Assembly (NCBI GenBank): GCA_965240325.2
Contig: OZ251224.1
Span: forward strand, 2,790,001 to 2,854,000
Length of the DNA stretch: 64,000 bases
From: Rebecca billardiae RCC1528
Taxonomy: Eukaryota > Haptophyta
Direction of reading: 5' to 3'
Below, piece by piece: positions 24,601 to 33,840 of the stretch; within the stretch, counting starts at the first letter, position 1; every line of letters begins with the position of its first letter. Made by a program: the position numbers and the translations under genes. The notes under the pieces were generated by a model. It worked only from the letters and a program-made list of their open reading frames with translations, had not been told where the DNA came from and did no database searches.

Positions 24601-26724
24601 CCACTCGCCTCGCCGTGCGGGAGCTGCCAGCCGCGGCCGCAGCGGCCGGCGCGCTGCGCGGCCGCGCGCACCGCGCCGCAACGCACACACGCACGCGCGG
24701 GCGCGCGCGGGCTCACACCAGCGGATGCCGTTGTCGTCTGTGACTGCGCATGTGAATATGTTGCCCGTACTCACGAAAAGCGTGGTCCGGCCGGTCCCGA
24801 GGTTGACCGGCTTGAGCGCGTCGCCCATCTCGCCTGCGTTGTCGCCACGGGCTGACGAGTCGCCGGAGCCGATCTGCCCCGAGGATGCATCCCCCCAGCT
24901 GCTCCAAGTCACCGAGCACCGGAGCGCCCCGCGGCCGCCCGCACGCATGGCGGCAAGGGCGGGAGCGTGCACGCGCGCGCGGCGCGTCCACGGAGCGCGC
25001 GCCGACCGGCCGGGTTTGCGAGAGGCGAGGGGGGGCGAGGGGGTGTCTGCGGTGAGCTGCACGGCGGGTGGATCGGCTCGGGCGGCGTGCTGGCCCGGGC
25101 CGGGGCCGCGTGGCGCGATGTGGCGAGGCAGTGCGCGCCGCACGCACCACTTGAGCACGCCGCCCGTTGCGACCGCACAGCCGTGCGTGGACCCGAGGCT
25201 GAGCGCGGTGGGTGCGAGCCCTGAGCCGAGCGTGAAGCTCGACACCGTCGACGGGTCGTTCTCAAGCGAGCCGGCGCCGTTGCCCAGCTCCCCGTTTGCG
25301 CCATCGCCCCAGCACTTGATGCCGCCGGCGGTCAGCCGTGCGCACGAGTGCAGCAGAGCAACTGCCACCTCATCCGCCGAGCCTGCCGGTAGCGCCGCGG
25401 GCAGGTTGTCACCCATCGTGTTGGACGAGTCGCCGTAGGTGTCCTCGTTGGCCGTGCCGAGCTGACCTCCGCCGTTCTCGCCCCAGCTGCGCGCGGGGCC
25501 AGGCGCGTGGGGCACGCGCGGCGCGAGCGCGTGAGGGCCGAGGCACGCACGCGCGGGCCAGCCGGCAACGCGCACACACAGGCCGCCAGCCGCCCTTGCC
25601 GGCCAAATCGTTGCCATGTGCATCCGTGCGACGGATGCGCGCGCCCGGATGCCGGAGGCGGTTCGTGCGACGTGCGACGTGCGCTGCCCAATGCACCGCC
25701 ACACCCACGCACTCGGCCCGAGGCGCCCGGCGCGCACGGCCCGCGCGACAGCCGCCGCGCACTGCGCCGCGCGCGCACGTACGCAACACGCTCGCTCGCG
25801 CGCCGCACGTACCACTTGACCGAGCCGTCTGAAAAGAGCACGCAGCCGTGCGTGCCCAGGTGCACGTCGATGGAGCTGACGGTCAGGCCGCTGCCGAAGG
25901 ACAGGTGGCTCCCGGGCGTCTGCAGGCTGTCCCCATTCTCGTACCCCAGCTGGCCTTTGTTGCCCCTGCCCCAGCACTGCACGCCGACCACGGATGAGAT
26001 CGTTGTGAGCGCGCACGTATGTGAGAGTCCGCAGCGCACGGTGTGCGGCGTGGCTGAGCCGCCGAGGCTCACCGCCGGCAGCGTGTTGCCCATCGCACGG
26101 CCGCTGCCATCTCCGGCGCTCGTGGTATCGCCCGTCCCGAGCTGCCCGTCGTCGTTCCGCCCCCAGCTGCGGCGGGCGGTGGGCGTCACGCCATGCAATC
26201 CCGCACGGGCGCGGGGCGCGTGTGAGGGCGTCGTTTGGGCAACATGCGCGCCGGCGTCGCGCGCGGCCGCTGGTGCACGACGCGCACCATCGGATCGTTG
26301 CGTCCGAGAGCACCGCGCACGAGTGTGAACCGCCTGCCGAGAGGTCGGTGATCGTGGTGCTGGTGGGCATCGTGAGGAACGGGAGGCTGTCGCCGAGCTC
26401 GTTGGGATTGTCGCCGATGGCGGCGGTGTTGTCGTAGCCCAGCTGGCCGTTGTCGTTGCGCCCAAAGCTGCTCGTCGCCGCGGGTGTCCCCGCGCGGCCG
26501 GCGCGTGAGCGCAGAGCGCGTGAGCGAGCGGGGCGAGCAGAGGCGCCGCGCGCGCGCGGCGGCGCGGCGCACCACTTCGCGAGGCCAGTGTCGTAGAGGA
26601 CGCAGGTGTGCTGCGTGCCACTCGATATGCGCGAGACGCCACCCGCGCTACCCACGCGCAGCAGCGGCCCCGGATGTGGCGCCGCCGTCGCGACGAGCGC
26701 GAGGAGGCCTACCCCAAGGGACAT
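3606..26724 (-). CDS. Giant polycystin-1-like GPS protein with RCC1-like repeats and (SPPP)n stalk, 7358 aa
   Basis: Six exons: 26724-26573, 26467-26288, 26166-25813, 25486-25148, 24898-24719, 24477-3606. All introns are GT-AG, phase 2, and the summed length is an exact multiple of three. The chosen ATG gives a signal peptide (MSLGVGLLALVATAAPHPG). Domains in order: seven RCC1-like repeats (about 35-435, consensus C-W/F-G-x4-G-Q-L-G); SPPP tract (about 436-3960); mixed proline region (to about 4225); TIG/IPT-like region (about 4228-4580); REJ/PKD-like region (about 4800-5330); GPS with CACDHLTTFAGL (about 5795), whose cleavage would fall between L and T; first membrane helix (about 5840-5870); two more hydrophobic segments (6090-6175); 4 x 49-aa repeat (about 6710-6910); a degenerate EF-hand loop (about 7175); and two C-terminal membrane segments (about 7280-7350), one resembling a polycystin helix (LFSWGVSLC). 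I see no PLAT domain. It is probably a cell-surface mechanosensor or adhesion receptor (inference). No transcript evidence is available. Confidence 0.85.
4945..5532 (-). repeat. 4 x 147-bp coding tandem repeat (49 aa each)
   Basis: Four essentially identical 147-bp units in the cytoplasmic tail of the giant GPS protein. Each 49-aa unit contains ARRGSCPGSRRGSLCG, giving two R-R-x-S sites per unit. The near-identity at DNA level suggests recent duplication or gene conversion. Confidence 0.97.
12046..12077 (-). repeat. (GAG)n trinucleotide tract encoding poly-Ser
   Basis: About ten GAG triplets on the plus strand encode a serine run (TCC codons) in the linker between the TIG-like repeats of the giant protein. 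Confidence 0.9.
13122..13724 (-). repeat. Duplicated mixed-proline segment (378-bp period)
   Basis: A segment of about 225 bp encoding PRTEPFPPPSPPSPPP and following S/A/R-Pro motifs occurs at about 13122-13346 and again at about 13500-13724. It lies between the regular SPPP tract and the TIG-like region of the giant protein and may be a rigid collar (inference). Confidence 0.85.
13800..24378 (-). repeat. 10.6-kb (SPPP)n-coding minisatellite with higher-order repeats
   Basis: A 12-bp unit encoding Ser-Pro-Pro-Pro runs for about 3,500 codons, interrupted by occasional PPPP, G, R, L, N, T, Y or I substitutions but never by a stop. The plus strand is G-rich throughout (GGCGGGCTCGGCGGC-type). 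Serine is encoded by both AGY and TCN codons in patterned order. Higher-order repeats can be followed by eye: 216 bp repeated about four times (about 16093-16957), a 429-bp step (about 20940-21545), a 282-bp step (about 23140-23590) and a 48-bp GPPP/SPPP repeat (about 24190-24340). Extended proline-rich stalks of this type form polyproline-II rods in algal wall proteins; exact copy numbers may suffer from assembly collapse. Confidence 0.95.
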
Positions 26725-27097
26725 CTGTTGGTGCGAGTACAACCTGGTAGTGCAAGCCGTACCCACGCGCGCGCATCACCTCGGCGAAGGAACTAGATAG
26801 ATAGGCAATCAAGGAACCGCGCCGCGGCAAGTGAAGACTGACCAGCAGGTGTTACCCGCAGCCTATTCGTGGTCGGTCAGCATGAGTAATACCGCAGAGT
26901 ATGCAAGGGGAATCTCAGCGGCTCGATGTAATTAAGGCAAGGCGATGTGGAATGTGAGTACTTTATGTAATATGTACTGTAACCAAGTGTGCACGTTAAA
27001 TCATAGTTAACTGTAAAGCGCCGATGAGTATGCAAGGAATCTCAGCGGGCCGAAGTGAGGCAAGTACTGTTTTGTGGCGGTCTCTTTGTGCAGTGTT
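26725..27097. other. Upstream region of the giant gene with direct repeats
   Basis: No open frame of note. It contains two diverged copies of GAGTATGCAAGG-AATCTCAGCGG (about 26897-26921 and 27026-27048) and the first of two 38-bp repeats beginning TAACCAAGTGTGCACGTTAAA (26980-27017; the second copy is 27118-27155). The part next to 26724 presumably holds the giant gene's promoter, but no TATA box is evident. Confidence 0.7.
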
Positions 27098-27173
27098 GGA
27101 TGGCGTCAATCACGCCTTAACCAAGTGTGCACGTTAAAACATAGTAAACGGTAAGGCGTGATTAACGCCATCC
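27098..27173. repeat. 22-bp inverted repeat (hairpin) abutting the foldback element
   Basis: GGATGGCGTCAATCACGCCTTA (27098-27119) pairs with 27152-27173 at 21 of 22 positions around a 32-bp loop. The loop overlaps the second copy of the TAACCAAGTGTGCACG direct repeat. The right arm ends exactly where the large foldback element begins (27174). Confidence 0.85.
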
Positions 27174-30100
27174 AAGGACCATCAAAATACCTATAGGAGA
27201 GAAACTCCGGGTTTATTCGTCGGGTTGACACAGTGGTTTTTGGTTAGCGTCGCTGTCGTCGTCGGAGCTGGTGGTCGACGAAACCCAGGGTGCCGATCAG
27301 AAGCGAGGTCGGAATGGCGAGGAGGCGGCCCTCTCCGCCACGACCCACGATCCGCGTGTCTTCAGCGGGCACATGGGCACCGCCGTGCTCTCGGACGGGG
27401 CTCGCTTGAAGGGGACACCCGACCGACACACCAGCACCCCTCTCGCGTGCCTTGCTTCACCTCCTCCGTGCCGTTAGTGGGAGCACGCGCCTTCCGGTTC
27501 CATGCTCCCATTTGGCGTGCACGGCGGCTCCGCGACTCGTGCGCAGCACTGCGCGGGCGACCAAACGTGGGTGAAGTGCCTTGGTACCGCGGGGTGTGGT
27601 GTGTTTGGCACGCCAAACGAACTTCACCCACGTTTTCTTGCGATTTCGACGCCACATACATGTTGCCTTGCGTTGTGCCTGGGCGCGCATCCGGGAAGTG
27701 GCGAGCACACCCTCAGGAGAGGTGAGGAGGGCATCGTGATGGCGTGTGCGGGCGCACAGCAACGTTCTGGAGCACGTGCGTGCACGTGCGAGCGCTGGTC
27801 GACGGACCGTGCCTACCTGTGGCACGCGCGCGCGCGCTCAGCGCTGCGGTGAGTCCACCGAGGTTGGCATACAGGCGGTTACAACGCCAGTTGGCGCCTG
27901 CTCGCGCTGAGGCTAGTGCCGGCACAGGTTCAGGCATGCATGCCAACAAGCCCGTCAGATGGCCTGCGCCGGCAACGTGGATGAGCCAGCAGCAGCGCGC
28001 GGCGCAACACGAGCAGCAGCCGCGCGCCCGGGCTCGCGCTGTGAGTGTGATCAGCTTGTGTGGCTGCCGGTGGCTGAGCTGGTCTCGCTAGAGGGCCTGC
28101 TGGTGAGTGATGACCGACTCTGTGACTGCGAGCACCAGGCTAGGACCGATTACTATTATTCAGGGGCGCCGCACGCCCGCCGCACTTTCACCATCACTGC
28201 CAAGTCAGACTCCGCCGCCGAGATTGTGCCGCAGCGGCCCCGCGGCTGACTACGCCGCTGCGCTGTCACGGCGGTGTCCCACTGCGCGGTCGAGCAGGGT
28301 GTGTGGCTGGCCGGCGACTCTGCTAATAGGCTATTGAGCCGGGGCCATCACACTGACGAGCAGCTACTTACTGATCGGTGGGCGGGTCGACCATGCATAC
28401 CGTGCTGTTTGACTCTTACAGCGCGCCCACCAGACTGCCCTTTGACCGCGCGCCAAACTCAGGAGGGGGCTGAACGGCGCAGCACTCGGCCTGTGCCGAC
28501 AGCGCATTACGTGCAGCACTGCCTGGGCGACCAAACGCGGTGGAGCGCGTTGGCGCAGCGGCGTAGGGTGTTCATGGCCTGCACAACGTGTTCCAACCGC
28601 GTCTGTGCGCGAACGCGCCCTTGCAAGTGCAGCGCCGCTCAAGCCATTTCACCACGCTGGTCGGGTGGGAAAGATTAGCGGCGCGTGAGCGCGCGCGTGT
28701 CACAGGTAGGCACGGTCCGTCGACCAGCGCTCGCACGTGCACGCACATGCTCCAGAACGTTGCTGTGCGCCCGCACACGCCATCACCATGTCCTCCTCAC
28801 CTCTCCTGAGGGTGTGCTCGCCACTTCCCGGATGCTCGCCCAGGCACAACGCAAGGCAACATGTATGTGGCGTCGAAATCGCAAGAAAACGTGGGTGAAG
28901 TTCGTTTGGCGTGCCAAACACACCACACCCCGCGGTACCAAGGCACTTCACCCACGTTTGGTCGCCCGCGCAGTGCTGCGCACGAGTCGCGGAGCCGCCG
29001 TGCACGCCAAATGGGAGCATGGAACCGGAAGGCGCGTGCTCCCACTAACGGCACGGAGGAGGTGAAGCAAGGCACGCGAGAGGGGTGCTGGTGTGTCGGT
29101 CGGGTGTCCCCTTCAAGCGAGCCCCGTCCGAGAGCACGGCGGTGCCCATGTGCCCGCTGAAGACACGCGGATCGTGGGTCGTGGCGGAGAGGGCCGCCTC
29201 GCCATAGTAAGGTTCGGGGGGCGCCCCGGACTGCAGTCTGAAAGCTGCCCCTTCAACTTTAGTGGGCACGCTGTGGCCGCATGGCGGCCGGCCGCCCGCC
29301 GCCCACGCGAACAAAAGTCCGTGCGCGGGCGTGATGGGCACGCGCGTGTCGATGGCGTAGGCCTGGCAGGTCCGTATGTGTCATGGCCGATCCCCAGGCG
29401 CGTTTTAGACCCCATCCCCGGCGCCTGAGGCACCACACATGCTGGCGATGACAGATGTCGTGTTCAGCACAGGTTGCTGTGCACGCGCCGGTACGGCGGG
29501 GTGGTGCACACGGAGAGAGGGCCTAGAAAGGGGTGGTGTGCGTTCTCACAGGTCTGGTCTCTACTGACGTCGCCCAGCGCGCGCGTCGTGTGTCCCAGTA
29601 GGCTTGGAAGCTGCTTAAACACCGCTTATTCCACTATACCACGAACACTCTTGCTTTTAAAACAAACATTACGCAACTGAGAGTTTTGTGTGTGGCAGGT
29701 GGCGATGGGGCAGAGCCATGGCATGAGCTCAATTCCAGGGCACAAGTAGCCGTCAAGTAGCCGGTGGAGCTGTCAGATTGCCCACGCAGGACACACAAGA
29801 CCTAATGGGCTCCCTCTCTGCGAACTCTTCAGCCTGAACGCCTCGCTGAGGGTACACGCCCAAGTGGTGCGTGTGTCAGAACAGTGAGCATGCTTTACCG
29901 TCAGCCAACAAGAAGCACTGAACAGGCCGCCCATCCTTATGACGCGCGCGCCGGGCGACGGCAGTGGAGACCAGACCTGTGAGAACGCACGCCACCCCTT
30001 TCTAGGCCCTCTCTCCGTGTGCACCACCCCGCCGTACCGGCGCGTGCACAGCAACCTGTGCTGAACACGACATCTGTCATCGCCAGCATGTGTGGTGCCT

Positions 30101-30417
30101 CAGGCGCCGGGGATGGGGTCTAAAACGCGCCTGGGGATCGGTCATGACACATACGGACCTGTCAGGCCTACGCCATCGACACGTGCGTGCCCATCACGCC
30201 AGCGCACGGACTTTTGTTCGCGTGGGCGGCGGGCGGCCGGCCGCCATGCGGCCACAGCGTGCCCACTAAAGTTGAAGGGGCAGCTCCCGGACTCGGCCCC
30301 CGAACCTTACTATTCCGACCTCGCTTCTGCTCGGCACCCTGCCGCTGGGTTTCGTCGACCACCAGCTCCGACTGACGAAACCAACGAGTTTCTCTCCTAG
30401 GTATTTGATGGTCCTTT
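27174..30417. mobile_element. Foldback element 1 (long terminal inverted repeats), interrupted by element 2
   Basis: The left end AAGGACCATCAAAATACC (27174) matches the reverse complement of the right end near 30417, with one indel nearby. The left arm is 27174-27315 plus 29206 to about 29584; the right arm is about 29945-30417. Without the nested insertion the element is about 1.36 kb with arms of roughly 470-520 bp and a loop of about 360 bp. No transposase-like frame is seen, so it is non-autonomous. A target-site duplication at the outer ends is not evident. Confidence 0.85.
27316..29203. mobile_element. Foldback element 2, nested in the left arm of element 1
   Basis: 1888 bp, beginning GGCGAGGAGGCGGCCC and ending with its reverse complement bar a small indel. 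Arms of about 525 bp (27316-27841 and 28681-29203) are nearly identical; the loop (27842-28680) has no recognisable gene. The intact right arm of element 1 reads GGAATAGTAAGG; the left arm reads GGAAT, then element 2, then ATAGTAAGG. This shows a clean insertion with a 2-bp AT duplication. Confidence 0.93.
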
Positions 30418-31100
30418 GGGGGAACTGCCCAAGCGCCCGGCTGGGGAGGGGAGGACGAGCTCAACCAGAACTACCAGGCCCAGCAGAGACACGACCATCC
30501 CCCACAAGTACCGGAACCAGTCCCCGACGGCGAGTCCAACTACTAAATAACTGGCGGCCACTCAACTAATCCACCAGCTGCTGACCAAGTCCAAGATAAC
30601 AGGCTTGAGGCTACACCATCGTCCGCCATGACCAGCCACTGACCAAGTACGGGCGACGACATCATCCACCAGCTGCTGACCAAGTATGAAGTAGGGGGCG
30701 GCCTTGCCGACGGCGACGGCGACGCCATTTATTGTCGCCAACATGCGACTCACTCAGCCTTTGATTTGGACTTTGGTACCCATGAATAGAGAGGCGGGCG
30801 CGCCTCACTCTCCAAGACCCTATTCTGCAGCTGCGCGCCGCTTGGCCGGCGCGCGGCGACGCGCACTAAGCTACGACCTCATCCTCATCCAGGCGGCCCA
30901 CGCGGGCGCACGGGGGCGACAGCAGCGGCTGCCGCTTGCCGGAGCTGCTCCGGCCGCTAGGTCGGCGGGCGGCGACATCGACTACGACCTCACCCTCTAT
31001 CCAATTGCTCCGGCAAGATGCTACTGTGAGAATGGGCGGGACGAGCAGCATCCCGGCGTACCGTCATGCGCGAAGTCGCCGATGGCGGGAATGATGCTGA
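30418..31100. other. Intergenic region with a short minisatellite
   Basis: No supported gene. The phrase CCACCAGCTGCTGACCAAGT occurs near 30571 and 30664, with a diverged copy (GACCAGCCACTGACCAAGTA) near 30632. A second, weaker duplication of a CTACGACCTCA phrase is seen near 30870 and 30980. The region lies downstream of the Mpv17-family stop codon. Confidence 0.6.
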
Positions 31101-31860
31101 TCATGCTCGAGCATCAAACGCTTCCTTCTCCGACGTCCCTCTATTGCTCAGCGATGACGACGTCGACGACGAGGCCACTGATGATGATGTCGTTAGATGC
31201 GTGAGGTAGGAAACCACCGTCAACCAAGCAAGGGAGACGGAGGCGGCGAAGCCGATCCTGAGCGGAGGCGGCACGACGGTGAACATGAGCATATTGGCAG
31301 GTACCCATATCGAGTAGTACTTGCCGCACATGTCGACAGCCTCCGTGGAGTAGCGCTGGAGACCGGCCATGGCGCCGTCGCCATCGTAAAATGTGTGCTT
31401 GTACGCGTAGTACACGGGAAACACGACAAACGGCACGTGAACGACCGAGTCAAAGGCCACTTTCCGCAGAGCGTTAGCAACCGTCGCCGCGCTGCCGAAA
31501 AGGTGCGTGTAGAGCACATTGTACACCCCGTGCTGAACGAGCCCGCAGTACCAGCCACCATCTGCCACCGCGGGCGACGCACCATCAGGGTGATCTCGCG
31601 TCAGTTTGAGGAGTGCAGTGAGTTCCGCGCGTGTGCGAAGCGGGACGAGGGTAGGGTGCATGCCGGACGCGCGTACATGCGCTGAACACAAGATTGCGGC
31701 GCACGTCGAAGGTGCTACCCTCAGGGTGCTTCCCCTTCTCCACGATGAGCTGGCTCGCAGCGTCTGCGACACACCCCTTCACCCAGCACGTGCCAAAGGC
31801 CACGCTCCACGGGTGTCGTGCCGACCAGCGCTTGTACGCGCCGAGCGCCATCGACGCCAT
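31101..31860 (-). CDS. Mpv17/PMP22 family membrane protein, 214 aa
   Basis: Two exons, 31860-31677 and 31561-31101. The 115-bp GT-AG intron (donor GTACGC, acceptor CAG) splices to RRNLVFSAYGGWYCGLVQHG, which restores the family's conserved FS-x-GG-x-Y-x-G-x2-QH segment, and the total is in frame. Other family features: four hydrophobic segments, KVAFDSVVHVPFVVFPVYYA in the third, and YYSIWVPANMLMFTVVPPPLR near the C-terminus. Members sit in inner mitochondrial or peroxisomal membranes as channel-like proteins. The Ser/Thr-rich tail after SYLTH is unusual and might reflect a missed last intron. The ATG lies 106 bp from the divergent SET gene's likely ATG. Confidence 0.9.
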
Positions 31861-31966
31861 GCCGCGGTCGTGAACAGTCGTGACCCCTCACAGGACAGGT
31901 GGGGGGCCGGACGCCTGCCGTTCAGAAGTAAAAACGACAACCTCTCCGCCCTCCGGTCGCGTCATC
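31861..31966. promoter_or_regulatory. Bidirectional promoter region, Mpv17-family / SET genes
   Basis: Only 106 bp lie between the two divergent start codons when the SET gene starts at 31967, so both genes must share this interval for initiation. An upstream in-frame ATG at 31880 would leave 19 bp. No TATA box is apparent. Confidence 0.55.
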
Positions 31967-32944
31967 ATGCTGCACGGGCTCTTGCAGCGGCTCCATGCGG
32001 GCACGACGATGTTCATCTCGGGCTCGTCGGCCGGGGAGCTGCAGAACGAGCCGTGCGCCGTCGAGCGCTTCGACCGAGAAACGTCCAGGTGGATCGTCGT
32101 GCTGAGGCGCCCGGCGCATGGCGGCAAGAAGCTGGGCGTCCCGGAGGACGCGCTCTCGTTCGGCTTTGCGATCCTGCCGCAGAATGTGACGGCGTCTTCG
32201 GCGCGCGCGCGCATGGTCGCGTCCCAGGGTGGCTGTGGGCGTGGCCTGGTTGCAACCGCTGCAACCAAGCGCGGCACCGAGCTCTACACTGAGGAGCCCA
32301 TGTTTGTCTCGCCGACCGGTGTGGCGCAGATGTGGAGCGTGCGTTGGCGCGCGTACCTGACCATGCAGATGGGCGCTCAGTCCAACCCGATGATGGGCGT
32401 GGCGGCGCACGCCTTCGACGAGCTCACCGAAGGCGACGACTCAGACGAAGGCAAGGCGAAGGTGCGCGCCGCAGCCGAGCGCATCTTTGACGAGGCCATC
32501 GCCGCCAACCCAGCGGCGGGAGCGGACCCAGCTGTGCGCGAGGAGCAGGTTGGCCGCGTGTTCTCCGTGCTGATGCGGTGGCAGTCCAACCAGTTCCGCT
32601 TCCCCAACGGCACGGGCCCTGACGGGGCGGCGGCCGCTATCTATCGGTACACCGCCTCGATGAACCACGCGTGCGCGCCCACCGTCGTGCTCGAGCCGCA
32701 GTGGTCCGCGCAGCAGCCAGGGGAGGCCGTCGTGGGCGACGGTCGGATCATCGCGAGGGCGCTTGCAGACCTCCAGCCGGGCGATCCGCTCACGATCAAC
32801 TACGGGCCCAGGGACCTCGTGGGCTGGCCCCTCGACAAGCGCCGCGAGTACCTGCGCGCCAAGCACGGGTTCGTGTGCGGTTGCCCCCGGTGCGAAGCCG
32901 AGTCGCAATACGCCGAGCAGCAGCAGCAGCAGCAGGCGGCCTGA
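31967..32944 (+). CDS. SET-domain protein (SMYD-like methyltransferase without MYND), 325 aa
   Basis: Single exon. SET hallmarks in order: GRGLVATAATKRGTELYTEE (about residue 90), RWQSNQFRF, the knot-forming SMNHACAPTVV (about 230), LQPGDPLTINYGP (about 275) and a post-SET cluster HGFVCGCPRC (about 303), where cysteines together with the NHAC cysteine would bind zinc. SET proteins methylate lysines using S-adenosylmethionine; the target is unknown. An N-terminal segment (AVERFDRETSRWIVVLR, GKKLGVPEDALSF) resembles the small beta modules that precede SET in some algal proteins. A CAG tract gives a poly-Gln tail just before the stop. The start at 31967 is preferred over 31880 because the latter nearly abuts the neighbour's ATG. 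Confidence 0.87.
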   Translation: MLHGLLQRLHAGTTMFISGSSAGELQNEPCAVERFDRETSRWIVVLRRPAHGGKKLGVPEDALSFGFAILPQNVTASSARARMVASQGGCGRGLVATAATKRGTELYTEEPMFVSPTGVAQMWSVRWRAYLTMQMGAQSNPMMGVAAHAFDELTEGDDSDEGKAKVRAAAERIFDEAIAANPAAGADPAVREEQVGRVFSVLMRWQSNQFRFPNGTGPDGAAAAIYRYTASMNHACAPTVVLEPQWSAQQPGEAVVGDGRIIARALADLQPGDPLTINYGPRDLVGWPLDKRREYLRAKHGFVCGCPRCEAESQYAEQQQQQQAA

Positions 32945-33051
32945 CACGCACACTGACTGACAGTGACAGCGTGACTAAGACTAAGTCTAATTCATGCACT
33001 CGGTCCGCGAGTGTCTGACTGTCACACTCATCAGCATATATCAATAATAAT

Positions 33052-33840
33052 GACCGCGTTCCGCGGTCCTTCCGTAGAACCAACGCAGTTAGGGGCCCGC
33101 GGTGCACCCTCCGTCGGCTGCTGTCTCAGTCGGACATGTGTAACAGTTCGTTTGCCTCGGAGCTGCCACCGCCACAACTCAGTTACCGCCCACCGGGCCG
33201 GCGGGCCGAGGACTGTCGCCGGCGGGCCGCCGCGCGGGGAAGCGGCCGCCGCGGGGCGGCGCGCGCGCGCAGGCAGGGCGATAGGCGCCGCGCGGCGCGG
33301 GCCAGCGCGTGCGCGCGTGCGGGCGCACAGTCTGCTTGACGTGCTCGCGCGGCGCCATGCGCTCGACGACGGGCCGCTGGTCGCTCACTCAGCCGGCGCA
33401 CCTCGTGCCGGCAGACGGAGCGAGAGCGCGCGCCGCGCAGTGCTGCCCCGGCCTGCGCTGCCGGCAGCCGCGCACCGAGACCGAGCGGAGCTCGGGGTGG
33501 AACGAGGCGAGCGGCGCGTCGCGCCTGCCGCCGCGCGTGCGCGCCTGCTCCACCGCGCCGCCGTGCTCGCCCGCCGCCTCCTCCGCCGCGTCGGCCTCGA
33601 AGACGGCTGCGGCGGCCCGAGCCAGCGGCACGGGCTGAGCCCGTGCGCGCTGGCGCCCGGCGCCGATCGCCTCGACGGCCGTCTACTCCACAGCTGGCTG
33701 CTCGAGCTGCTGCACGGGGCGTCGCGACGAGGGCGCCACGCGCGCCCAGCGCGTCCGTCTCCGCGTCGCGCAGCGCGTCGAGCTCGGCGCCGCGCTTCGC
33801 CAGCTCGGCGCCCAGCGCCTCCGCACTCGCAGTTGGCATG
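33052..33840 (+). repeat. Hairpin-ended dispersed repeat, copy A
   Basis: Begins at GACCGCGTTCCGCGGTCC, a perfect 7-bp stem with a 3-bp loop, directly after AT. It shares with copies B (ending 50563) and C (from 51595) a segment of about 0.8 kb that, on the minus strand of this copy, carries a decayed coding fragment (EALGAELAKRGAELDALRD; AVFEADAAEEAAGEHGGAVE; DAPLASFHPELRSV). The 3' limit is approximate. The coding fragment is frame-shifted and so is not a functional gene here. Confidence 0.8.

Noticed and set aside
12094-24855. 4253-aa Gly-rich frame antisense to the SPPP tract, and an Ala/Val/Gly-rich frame at 14264-18112
   Set aside because: SPPP codons read on other frames contain no stop triplets, so every frame is open. 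The Gly-rich frame is the exact mirror of the SPPP frame and includes antisense of the TIG-like exon; no independent domain or start context.
27225-29436. Several 90-166-aa frames inside the foldback elements
   Set aside because: They occur as matched pairs in the two inverted arms, have no domains, and change frame between near-identical arms; not a transposase.
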